DNA from: Anaeromicrobium sediminis
GTDB taxonomy: Bacteria; Bacillota; Clostridia; Peptostreptococcales; Thermotaleaceae
Assembly (NCBI RefSeq): GCF_002270055.1
Contig: NZ_NIBG01000006.1
Location: 124,001-188,000 of the forward strand
Length of the DNA: 64,000 nucleotides
Reading direction: 5' to 3'
A program made the translations under genes and the position numbers. This document shows, one piece after another, positions 52,805 to 61,254 of the stretch. The notes below the pieces were generated by a model, which saw nothing but the letters and a program-made list of their open reading frames with translations, made no database searches and had not been told where the DNA came from. The first letter of the stretch is position 1; each line of letters opens with the position of its first letter.

Positions 52805-54532
52805 ATGAATTTGACAGATGACATAAAAAAGAGAATAGATATTGCAGCTGGAAGGAGAGCGGCGGATTTAGTCTTAAAAAATGCGAAAATTGTGGATGTG
52901 TTTTCTGAAAGAATAATTGAAGGTGATATAGCAATAAGTAATGAACGAATAGCAGCAATAGGAGAGTATTCTGGAAAAGAGGAAGTGGACCTAAATGGTA
53001 AATATGTGGCTCCTGGCCTTATAGATGGACACGTTCATATTGAATCATCAATGGTAACACCTGGTCAATTTGCAAAAGCAATAGTTCCCCATGGAACCAC
53101 AAGCATAATAGCTGATCCCCATGAAATTGCTAATGTGTGTGGGTTAGATGGAATAGAGTATATTTTGGAGGAGAGCAAGGATATTCCTTTGGATGTATTT
53201 GTCATGCTTCCTTCATGTGTGCCATCTACTGCATTTGAAAATTCAGGTGCAAAGCTTTCGGCTAAAGAACTTGAGAAAATGATTCACATAGATAGAGTAC
53301 TAGGTTTAGGGGAATTAATGGATTACCCTGCTATAATAGGCGGAAATGAAGAGGTTTTGCAAAAGATAAAAATAGCTGGAAATAAAATGAAGGACGGACA
53401 TGGCCCAGGTATTGATGGAAAAGATCTAAATGCTTATGTAACCTCAGGAATAAAAACAGAGCATGAGTGTACTACTATAGAAGAAATGGAAAATAGAATT
53501 AGATTAGGTATGTATGTCTTAGTCAGGGAAGGTTCTGCCGCAAGAAATCTAGAGGTATTAACAAAAGGAATAACTAAGGCTAACCTTAGAAGAATACTTT
53601 TTTGTACAGATGATAGGCATCCAGAAGATATATTAAATGACGGACATATTGATAATAACATTAGGTTAGCTATAAAGAATGGAATTGATCCAATTTCTGC
53701 AATTAAGGTTGCATCATTAAATGCAGCTGAATGTTATAGATTATATGATAGAGGAGCCGTTGCTCCAGGCTATATGGCAGACTTAATAGTTATAGATGAC
53801 ATTAAAAAATTTAACATAGAAAAAGTTTTAAAAAATGGTAAGATAGTTGCTAAAAATGGTAAATCATTATTCAAGGTTAAATCTAAGAAGGATTCAAAAA
53901 TAATGAATACTGTAAATCTAAAGCAGATAGATAAGGATATGTTAAAAATAAAACTTAGTAGTGGCATTGTCAATGTAATGAGATTGATTCCCCACAGCCT
54001 AGTAACTCAGAAGGTTGTTAGAAAGGTAGATACAGAAGATAGTTACTTTAAATACAACCACATGCTTGATATTTTAAAGCTAGTAGTTGTTGAAAGACAT
54101 AAGGGTACGGGTAATATTGGTCTTGGCCTTGTTGAGAACTTTAATCTTAAAGATGGCGCTATAGCTTCAACTGTTGCCCATGATTCACATAATCTTATTG
54201 TGGTTGGTGATAACGATGAGGATATTCTTTTGGCAATTAAAGAACTAGGAGAAATAGGTGGTGGAATTACAATTTGTTCCAAAGGAAAGGTCTTAAAATC
54301 ATTACCTCTTCCTATAGGAGGCTTAATATCTGATAAAGCTTTGGACGAAGTAAGTCTCCAACTTAAGGAAATGTTAAAAATAGCCTATGGTATGGGTGTA
54401 AATAAAGATATTGATCCATTTATGACATTGGCATTTCTTGCACTTCCTGTAATTCCAGAGCTAAAGCTTACGGATGTGGGACTATTTGATGTGACGAAAT
54501 TTGATTTTATAGATATAAGTGTGAAGAATTAA
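52805..54532 (+). CDS. Adenine deaminase family, copy 2
   Basis: This 575-residue paralogue of 44296-46107 has DGHVHIESSMVTPGQFAKA near residue 70, IIADPHEIANVCG, LGLGELMDYPA, TEHECTTIEEME, ILFCTDDRHPEDI and a C-terminal VAHDSHNLIVVGDNDEDI. It is closer in length and motifs to the classical Bacillus Ade than copy 1. It follows xdh with overlapping ends and closes the purine operon, before a bidirectional terminator. One paralogue may be specialised for adenine and the other for an intermediate of the pathway; which is which cannot be told from the sequence. Confidence 0.88.
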   Translation: MNLTDDIKKRIDIAAGRRAADLVLKNAKIVDVFSERIIEGDIAISNERIAAIGEYSGKEEVDLNGKYVAPGLIDGHVHIESSMVTPGQFAKAIVPHGTTSIIADPHEIANVCGLDGIEYILEESKDIPLDVFVMLPSCVPSTAFENSGAKLSAKELEKMIHIDRVLGLGELMDYPAIIGGNEEVLQKIKIAGNKMKDGHGPGIDGKDLNAYVTSGIKTEHECTTIEEMENRIRLGMYVLVREGSAARNLEVLTKGITKANLRRILFCTDDRHPEDILNDGHIDNNIRLAIKNGIDPISAIKVASLNAAECYRLYDRGAVAPGYMADLIVIDDIKKFNIEKVLKNGKIVAKNGKSLFKVKSKKDSKIMNTVNLKQIDKDMLKIKLSSGIVNVMRLIPHSLVTQKVVRKVDTEDSYFKYNHMLDILKLVVVERHKGTGNIGLGLVENFNLKDGAIASTVAHDSHNLIVVGDNDEDILLAIKELGEIGGGITICSKGKVLKSLPLPIGGLISDKALDEVSLQLKEMLKIAYGMGVNKDIDPFMTLAFLALPVIPELKLTDVGLFDVTKFDFIDISVKN

Positions 54533-54558
54533 AAAAATGACCTATAGGTCATTTTTTT
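54531..54558. terminator. Bidirectional terminator at the end of the purine operon
   Basis: AAAAAAATGACC pairs with GGTCATTTTTTT around TATA. Both strands end in a T-run, serving the purine operon and the convergent regulator. Confidence 0.92.
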
Positions 54559-54586
54559 AATTTCATATTTTAAATACATCGATTAT

Positions 54587-55957
54587 TTATTCTTTAATAT
54601 ATCTTCTAATTAATCTGTATGCTTTAGATTGACTAATTCCAATATTTTTTGAAACGGAGACGGAAGTTTTATATTTTGAATATGCAGATTTTATTAATTT
54701 CTCCTCATACTCTTCCAAATACTCTTTAAAATTTTTATTTTTAAAATCAAATTCTGTTTCGTCCTTTTTTAAAACAGGAGTTATGGAAAAAAGAGTCTTT
54801 GGTAAATGTTCCACGTCTATTATGAAAACATCTACTATTACTACAAGTCTTTCTATAACATGTTTAAGTTCCCTAACATTTCCCTTCCAAGGATATTTGC
54901 ATAGAATATCTAGGGCCTCTTTAGAAAAATCATGTTCCAATCCATATTTATTATTTTATTCATGTAAAAAATGATATATTAAAGCTTCTATATCATTACC
55001 TCTTTCTCGCAAAGGAGGAATAGAAACTTCAAAAACATTTAATCTATAATATAAATCCTCTCTAAACCTTCCAATCTCCACCATTTTCTTTAAATCAATA
55101 TTTGTAGCGGTTATTATTCTTACATCAACTTTTTCAGGAGAGCTTGCCCCAATTGGAGTAAATTCTTTACTTTGAAGTACGTGAAGTAACTTTGCTTGGG
55201 AACCATAGGATAACTCACTTATTTCATCTAAAAAAATTGTACCCTTGTGAGCTTGTTTAAAAAGTCCTGTTTTTCCTGTGGCTACCGCCCCGGTAAAAGC
55301 CCCTTTTGTATAACCGAACAATTGACTTTCAATTAAATTCTCTGGAAGGCTTGCGCAATTAATGCTAACAAAATTTTCAGATTTTCTTTCGCTTATATTA
55401 TGTATATATTTTGCAAGCATAGTTTTTCCTGTACCACTTTCTCCTGTTATAAGTACAGTTGCATCAATTCTACAAATTTTTTGAACTAGCTTCATCATAT
55501 TAGACATGGAAGTGCTATTAAAAAAAATAGAATCAGATACATTTGTATCCACGTCATTAAGTTCTATAGCATTACTTGAAGGAATGTGAAAATCAGAATT
55601 ATCAAGGAGGTGACGAACATTTAAAATTACATACTTTATATTATTATAAATATCAAATATGGGAGTTGCTATTTGTATAGTTGAATTTGTAGGAGTATTT
55701 TGTCTTGAAATATATGTAGATTTATTTTTATAAACAAGGGGAAGAAGTCTTGGATCCCAGTCTTTTTCATAAAATTCTTCTAAATCATTTTTTCCAATAT
55801 AACTTTTTGCTAACTTACCAAAATTTCGCTCAGTAGCACTATTTGTATAAATTATTGTATAATTATTATCGTATATCCAAACTGCTTCATAAAAATTGTC
55901 TACTAAATTCAAAAATTCGTCATAATTTATTCCGTAAATATTTTCCAAATAATTCAT
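54587..55957 (-). pseudogene. PAS sigma-54 activator interrupted by an in-frame stop
   Basis: Two parts lie in the same frame on the minus strand. The first (55957-54956) has a PAS domain, Walker A GESGTGKT, GAFTGA and the PPLRERGND segment, ending HFLHE then TAA (stop codon at 54956-54958). The frame continues without shift as NNKYGLEHDFSKEALDILC and the helix-turn-helix ISQSKAYRLIRRYIKE. One base change in a sense codon would restore a protein of about 456 residues. No ribosome site supports a restart at TTG 54940. It is a paralogue of 13545-14957 and faces a sigma-54 promoter, so loss of the DNA-binding domain may alter control of the BCCT/CoA-transferase operon. Confidence 0.85.
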
Positions 55958-56027
55958 ATTATTCCAACCCTCCTCTTGTTGAAATTATAACTTATACTTA
56001 TAATTAAGTCAAAATTGAATACACAAT

Positions 56028-56063
56028 TTATTCAAAAATGACTAAATAGTCAAAATAGAATAA
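56028..56063 (+). promoter_or_regulatory. 36-bp dyad, probable activator site for the sigma-54 promoter
   Basis: TGACTA-AA-TAGTCA (56039-56052) is flanked by TTATTC and GAATAA at symmetrical positions, giving dyad symmetry over 36 bases. It lies about 40 bases upstream of the -24 box at 56103, where a sigma-54 activator should bind. Confidence 0.65.
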
Positions 56064-56102
56064 AATAATATTCTTTTTCTTGAATTTTCCAAAGAACTTT
56101 AT

Positions 56103-56118
56103 TGGCATATATTTTGCA
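56103..56118 (+). promoter_or_regulatory. Sigma-54 (-24/-12) promoter of the BCCT/CoA-transferase operon
   Basis: TGGCATATATTTTGCA matches the -24/-12 consensus with exactly ten bases between GG (56104) and GC (56116). It lies 121 bases upstream of the BCCT start and is nearly identical to the minus-strand promoter at 18427-18442. Confidence 0.9.
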
Positions 56119-56238
56119 ATATTAATAGTCATAAAAAGGAGTTTAAAAAACTAAAAAAGGAGTGATATATGTAAAAAAATTATTTTAGGAATAGAGAAAA
56201 TGGTTGTCACAGTTTTAATAGTAAAGGGGGATCAACTT

Positions 56239-57813
56239 ATGAGTGAAAAGGTAAAAAAAGAAATGAATTCTAATTTAGAGGGGAAATTAGATAAACACAT
56301 ATTTTTTGGTGCATTAGCAATTTTATTATTAATTGCAATTCCAATAATAGTAAATCCAGATAAAAGTGCTGAGATTGTAAATTCTATTCATGCTTACATA
56401 ACTTACAATTATGGTTTTTATTTTCTGTGGTTTGGATTAGCCAGTATTACTTTTGTTCTGTATATTTCTTTTAGTAGATACGGAGATATTATTCTTGGGG
56501 ATAAAGACTCAAAACCTGAATTTAGAACTTTTTCGTGGGTTGCCATGCTTTTTTGTGCTGGTGTTGGTGGCGGAGTAGTTTATTGGGGAATTATTGAGTG
56601 GGCTAGTTATTATGCTGCGCCACCTTTAGGTGCTGAATTTGGAACTTGGCAAGCAGCAGAAATTGCAGCATCTTATGGACCTTTTCATTGGGGACCTTCT
56701 GCGTGGGCAATTTATGCAGTTACAAGTTGTGCTGTTGGATACATTCTTTATGTGCGAAAAGGAAATGTTCTTAAATTAAGTGAAGCTTGTAGAGGTGCAA
56801 TTGGTAATAAAGCTGATGGAATTTTAGGAAAAGTTATAGATATAGCTTTTATTTTTGGATTAATTGGTGGTGTTGCAACTTCTTTGGGACTTGGAACCCC
56901 TTTAGTAACAGCTTGTCTTCATAGTGTTTTTGGAATTGAAGAAACTTTATTTGTTAAAATTGCAGTTTTATTTTGTGTAACGGCGATTTTTGGAGTAAGC
57001 GCTTACTTAGGTTTGAAAAAAGGGATAAAAGTTCTTAGTGATATCAATGTAATTTTAACTTTTGTTCTTTTATTATTTGTTTTATTCGTTGGAGATACGT
57101 TTTTCCTTATAAATATGGGCACAACTGTTATAGGATATGTTGCACAAAATTTCATGAGAATGAGTACTTGGCTTGACCCTGTAGGAAATAGTGGATTTCC
57201 TCAAGGCTGGACAGTCTTTTATTGGGCTTGGTGGATGTCTTTTGCCCCTTTCCAAGGCATGTTTTTTGCTAGAATTTCTAGAGGAAGAACTATTAGACAA
57301 ATGCTTCTAGGAACTATATTGTGGGGAAGTTTAGGTTGCTTTATGTTTTTTACAATCTTAGGGAATTATGGATTATCTTTACAGGTAACCGGAAAATTAG
57401 ATGTAATGGCATCTTTGGCAAATGAAGGTACTCCTACAACTATTGTGGCAATAATGGAAAGTCTCCCTGTTGGAAAATTAATTGTATTTATTGTAGGTTT
57501 ACTTACAACTATATTTTTAGCAACAACATATGACTCTACTTCATACATTTTAGCCTCTTGTTCCCAACTGAAATTAGATAAAGATGGGGAGCCTTTAAGA
57601 TGGTTAAGACTTTTTTGGGCATTTTCACTGGGACTAATACCTTTAGGGTTTATAATGATTGGTTCACCATTACAACCTCTTCAAACTTTATCAATAGCAT
57701 TAGGATTACCTGTAAGTTTTGTAATTATATTAGCGGCAATATCATTTATAAAAATGGTAAAAGCTGACCAAGAAAAAGGAATTATAAACTTAAGAGAAAA
57801 AAATAGATTTTAA
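56239..57813 (+). CDS. BCCT family transporter, with double CaiB-like CoA-transferase
   Basis: This membrane carrier of about 524 residues has twelve hydrophobic segments and the canonical BCCT motif GWTVFYWAWWMSFAPFQGMF followed by ARISRGRTIR. ATG 56239 follows AAAGGGGG; the frame extends 13 codons further but without a signal. BCCT carriers move betaine, carnitine, choline, ectoine or DMSP. It forms an operon with the CoA-transferase 58 bases downstream, under a sigma-54 promoter. In DMSP-using bacteria a BCCT (DddT) is also linked to a double CaiB-like enzyme (DddD); carnitine or betaine remain possible substrates. Confidence 0.92.
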   Translation: MSEKVKKEMNSNLEGKLDKHIFFGALAILLLIAIPIIVNPDKSAEIVNSIHAYITYNYGFYFLWFGLASITFVLYISFSRYGDIILGDKDSKPEFRTFSWVAMLFCAGVGGGVVYWGIIEWASYYAAPPLGAEFGTWQAAEIAASYGPFHWGPSAWAIYAVTSCAVGYILYVRKGNVLKLSEACRGAIGNKADGILGKVIDIAFIFGLIGGVATSLGLGTPLVTACLHSVFGIEETLFVKIAVLFCVTAIFGVSAYLGLKKGIKVLSDINVILTFVLLLFVLFVGDTFFLINMGTTVIGYVAQNFMRMSTWLDPVGNSGFPQGWTVFYWAWWMSFAPFQGMFFARISRGRTIRQMLLGTILWGSLGCFMFFTILGNYGLSLQVTGKLDVMASLANEGTPTTIVAIMESLPVGKLIVFIVGLLTTIFLATTYDSTSYILASCSQLKLDKDGEPLRWLRLFWAFSLGLIPLGFIMIGSPLQPLQTLSIALGLPVSFVIILAAISFIKMVKADQEKGIINLREKNRF

Positions 57814-57871
57814 AAAATGAAAACTTAGAATCAAAATAGTTTCTTGAAAAGTTGAGAAGGAGGAATTTGAT

Positions 57872-60388
57872 ATGAATAAAAGTTTACAGGAAAAAGCTCC
57901 TTTTGAAGGACTTAGAGTTCTTGATTTTGGACAATATGTGGCGGGACCTACAGCGGCAATGATGTTGGGAGATCAAGGAGCAGAGGTTATACGAATTGAT
58001 TATAAAACAGGCAACAAATGGGATAATCCAATAATTGATGCATTAAATAGAAGGAAAAAAAGTATTGCACTTAATTTAAAAGATGAAAGTGATTTGGAAA
58101 TAGCAAAAAAATTAATAATGACGGCGGATGTATTAATAGAAAATTTTGGATTAGGAGTTATGGAAAGACTAGGCCTTTCTTACGAAGAAACAAAAAAATT
58201 AAATGACAAATTAATATATGTGTCTATTCCTGGATTTTCTTCAAAGGATGAGGAATTTATAAATTTAAAAGCATGGGAAGAAGTTATTGCAGCAGTATCG
58301 GGACAATTTACAGATATGGGACTTAATAGAGTTCTAATGGGAATAAATCCTTCCTTTACTTCACTTACACTTTCTTCTGCATATGCAAGTGTATTTGCGG
58401 CTATGGCAGCTTCAGGGGCTTTATTTGCAAGAGAAGCCCACGAAATAGGAGATTATATAGAGGTTCCTATTGCAACAGCCCTAACAGAAGGCCTAGCTTA
58501 CAATTCTATGCTAGTAGAAAACTATCCAGATAGATATTGTTCACCTAGAGAATTAGAAATTAATAAAAGGCGAGCAGAAGGTAGACCTATGGATATGGAA
58601 TTCGATGATTTACAAGAATTTTTAGATCCATTTTACAGATCATATTTTTGTAAAGATGGTAGACCAGTATATCTTGTTTGTGCATCTCAAATAACACATT
58701 CTCATACAGCCTTAAAACTATTATCTTTATATGATGAAGCTATGGAAGCTGGATTTCCAGAATTAGGTGATTGGTATTTACCAACAAATGAGTGGCCAAA
58801 AGGAGTAGATTGTGCGTTAGGATTATATCCTTTATCAAGGAAATGGGCTGAATGGATAGCACCAAAGATGAAAGAAAAATTTTCGGAAAAAACTAGCCTT
58901 GAATGGGAAAAGATTTTTGGGGAAGCTGGTTGTCCATTGGGGGCTCACAGAACAACTAAAGAATGGATAAATTCTGAACATGCGATAAAATCAGGATTAA
59001 TACATGAAGTTAATCATCCTGAACGGGGATTAGTAAGACAAATTGGACCAATTGGATGGGTAGACAGTAGTAAAGAACTTTGTGGAACAGGAGAATTGCC
59101 GCCAAAATTAGATGGCAATAGAGATGAAATTTTAAAAAGTTTAGAAGATGTAAAACCTATACAAAGTAATAAAAATCATCCTAAGGAAGGTTGGTTAGAA
59201 GGTTTAAATGTTTTAGATATGACAAATGTTATAGCGGGACCTATGGTTGCAGGAACTTTAGTGAGATTTGGAGCGGAAGTAATAAAACTTGATGCTGTGA
59301 AGCCAACTTTTGACCCTTGGAATACAATTGCTATAGGAATTCTTACTCAGCAAAGTAAAAAAAGTATGCTTACAAATGTAAAAACTGAAAAAGGTCAAGA
59401 GATTTTAGATAAACTTATAAAAAGGGCAGATGTAATAACTTATAACGGAAGAGATGAACAATTTGAAAAACTAGGAATAGATTTTGAAACTGTAAAAAGG
59501 ATTAATCCAAAAACAATTTTAGTAAAAGTAGATGCTTATAGTGGACCAATGGAAGGTCCTAAAACCCATTATCCTGGATATGACGATTTATTACAAGCGT
59601 CAACAGGAGTTATGTCTAGATTTGGTGGTGGAATGGATACTCCAGAAGAACATGCACATATGGGAACTATAGATGTACTTTGTGGACATTGTGCTGCTTT
59701 TGCTACAATGGTTGCCCTTTACAAATTAAGAAAAACAGGTGTAGCGGAAATGGCTCATGCATCTTTAGCAAGTGCAGGACAGTTAATACAAGTACCTTTT
59801 ATGTATGATTATGAAGGACGAGAACCTTTCAATGAGCCAAGTGGAAGAGAAGTTAAAGGTTGGAATTCTCTAATAAGATGTTATGAAGCTGAGGACAAAT
59901 GGTTTTTTTTACGCTGCGGAGAAGATAAGATTCATGAACTGGAAAAAATTGAAGAAATTAAAGGCGTTAAAAGAATGAATGAAGAAGAAAGAATAGAATT
60001 TTTATCAAATATCTTTAAATCTCAAAGGGTTGATTATTGGGTAGGAAAACTTTCAGAAGTTGGCATTGGTGCTGGTCGGTTAGGGTCTTTAACAGAATTA
60101 AGAAGGGATTATTCCTTTGATGAAAATGGTATTGCATATTATGAAGAGCCTACGTATCAGTTTGTAAAATATAACAATCATCCATGTGGAAGTAGAGTAT
60201 ATTTATCAGCTCCATGTGCAGTAAGGCCGAAAGAAGCTACAATAAATCCTATGGTTCCATCTCAAAAATATGGGCAAAGTACAGTGGAAATTTTAAAAAG
60301 ATTAGGATATATAGAAAAAGAAATAGATGAAATGGTGGAAGACAAAGTTATTGGATTGAAATGGAGTGAAGATTATCTTCCAGAATAA
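57872..60388 (+). CDS. Double-domain class III CoA-transferase (CaiB/BaiF family, DddD-like architecture)
   Basis: This 838-residue protein contains two tandem type III CoA-transferase domains: residues about 8-420 (GLRVLDFGQYVAGPTAAMML) and about 440-830 (GLNVLDMTNVIAGPMVAGTL). The second domain has the catalytic Asp at about 571 in PGYDDLLQASTG. The first has Glu136 (AWEEVIAAVSG) at the equivalent place, so it probably lacks transferase activity. DMSP lyase/CoA-transferase DddD has the same fused layout, a comparable length, and a defective first domain. No 3-hydroxypropionate genes follow, so carnitine, betaine or gamma-butyrobetaine are alternatives. AAGGAGGA precedes ATG 57872. Confidence 0.85.
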   Translation: MNKSLQEKAPFEGLRVLDFGQYVAGPTAAMMLGDQGAEVIRIDYKTGNKWDNPIIDALNRRKKSIALNLKDESDLEIAKKLIMTADVLIENFGLGVMERLGLSYEETKKLNDKLIYVSIPGFSSKDEEFINLKAWEEVIAAVSGQFTDMGLNRVLMGINPSFTSLTLSSAYASVFAAMAASGALFAREAHEIGDYIEVPIATALTEGLAYNSMLVENYPDRYCSPRELEINKRRAEGRPMDMEFDDLQEFLDPFYRSYFCKDGRPVYLVCASQITHSHTALKLLSLYDEAMEAGFPELGDWYLPTNEWPKGVDCALGLYPLSRKWAEWIAPKMKEKFSEKTSLEWEKIFGEAGCPLGAHRTTKEWINSEHAIKSGLIHEVNHPERGLVRQIGPIGWVDSSKELCGTGELPPKLDGNRDEILKSLEDVKPIQSNKNHPKEGWLEGLNVLDMTNVIAGPMVAGTLVRFGAEVIKLDAVKPTFDPWNTIAIGILTQQSKKSMLTNVKTEKGQEILDKLIKRADVITYNGRDEQFEKLGIDFETVKRINPKTILVKVDAYSGPMEGPKTHYPGYDDLLQASTGVMSRFGGGMDTPEEHAHMGTIDVLCGHCAAFATMVALYKLRKTGVAEMAHASLASAGQLIQVPFMYDYEGREPFNEPSGREVKGWNSLIRCYEAEDKWFFLRCGEDKIHELEKIEEIKGVKRMNEEERIEFLSNIFKSQRVDYWVGKLSEVGIGAGRLGSLTELRRDYSFDENGIAYYEEPTYQFVKYNNHPCGSRVYLSAPCAVRPKEATINPMVPSQKYGQSTVEILKRLGYIEKEIDEMVEDKVIGLKWSEDYLPE

Positions 60389-60415
60389 TGCCAGTCAGAG
60401 TATATGCTAAAGCTA

Positions 60416-60543
60416 AGGCCAAAGATAAGTTTCAATTCTTTTGAAATGGATACTTTAATGTGGACTATAAATATAGTACTGATGAAAAATTAGTATTTAT
60501 TAGAATAGTAGCTTTAAAGAGTTCTTTTAAATTAAAGAAATAG
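60416..60543 (+). pseudogene. Remnant of the 3' end of a glnS gene
   Basis: The frame encodes DKFQFF, a TGA stop, then [18 protein letters not shown] and [14 protein letters not shown], matching the last 42 or so codons of intact glnS (end at 31604). By eye about 13 of 123 bases differ. An arginine codon (AGA) of glnS has become TGA. The rest of the gene is absent, and the terminator is retained. It begins about 28 bases after the CoA-transferase stop. Confidence 0.88.
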
Positions 60544-60553
60544 ATGTTAAAAG

Positions 60554-60582
60554 ATGTGGCTAAAATTAGCCACATTTTTTTA
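60554..60582 (+). terminator. Terminator of the glnS remnant
   Basis: ATGTGGCT pairs with AGCCACAT around AAAATT, followed by T7. Compared with intact glnS (GTAACT/AGTTAC) both arms changed together, which preserves the stem. It now probably terminates the BCCT/CoA-transferase operon. Confidence 0.88.
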
Positions 60583-60615
60583 TATTATATAGTGGGAAAT
60601 GGAAATAGAGTATGA

Positions 60616-60729
60616 ACTACACGTGAAGAAACACAATTAGCACGTAGCTATACCAAAATAGCTAATGAAAGTCTAGTTGGTTTAAATTATTATGGTGATG
60701 TGGAAGAAACAGCTAAAACTGTGCAATAA
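60616..60729 (+). pseudogene. Short open fragment, possible gene remnant
   Basis: Thirty-seven codons are open from 60616 to a stop at 60727-60729, including ARSYTKIANESLVGLNYYGD. There is no start codon or ribosome site at its beginning, and composition looks protein-like. It may be the C-terminal end of a lost gene. An AGGAGG lies just after the stop without a following gene. I do not recognise a family. Confidence 0.3.
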
Positions 60730-61254
60730 ATTAGGAGGGATATAATTTTTGAATAATTAAGTAAAATGATTGTATACTTGCGAAGTATGCCAATATGTGC
60801 TATGATTATATCTAAATACAAATGAGAGAAGTAAAAATTTCTAGTAGCCTGTGAATAAGGCAAGATATGCTAAAATTTCTTAAGTTATGCAGATTTTGTA
60901 CAAATTCACATATATAGGCAAAAGTAATTTTGAAAATCAGTAAATTAAAGAACTGGGGCTTGTTCAGGATCTATTTTATAGGTAATGAACTATACTATAT
61001 TAATGGTATAATGTGAGTATTTTATGCGAAACTTAAGCACTCTAACTCTTATCTTTATGATATGAGTTAGAGTGCTATTTTAATTTTCAAAGAATATTCA
61101 TGATCTAGTATTGGCAATAAGGAGATTTATATCCTTATACTAAGAATGAGTGTCAGTTGTATATAAAGAATGTGGCGGTTTAATATAGGTGAATAAACAA
61201 CATACTCACAGGTTGTTTATACATATATTAAAATAGTTACAATAAGGAGGCAAA
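60730..61254 (+). other. Intergenic region before the third BCCT gene
   Basis: No gene is evident. It holds TATAAT at 61007, a hairpin of AGCACTCTAACTC with GAGTTAGAGTGCT (61036-61076) followed by TTTTAATTTT, and an inverted repeat ATAAACAAC/GTTGTTTAT at 61193-61220, 34 bases before the BCCT start. The first two could delimit a very short transcript; the last could be an operator. Confidence 0.45.

Noticed and set aside
35419-54532. The ygeX/ygeY/ygfK-type purine cluster of gut bacteria.
   Set aside because: None of its hallmark genes (diaminopropionate ammonia-lyase, YgeY peptidase, YgfK) is present; only general purine genes are shared.
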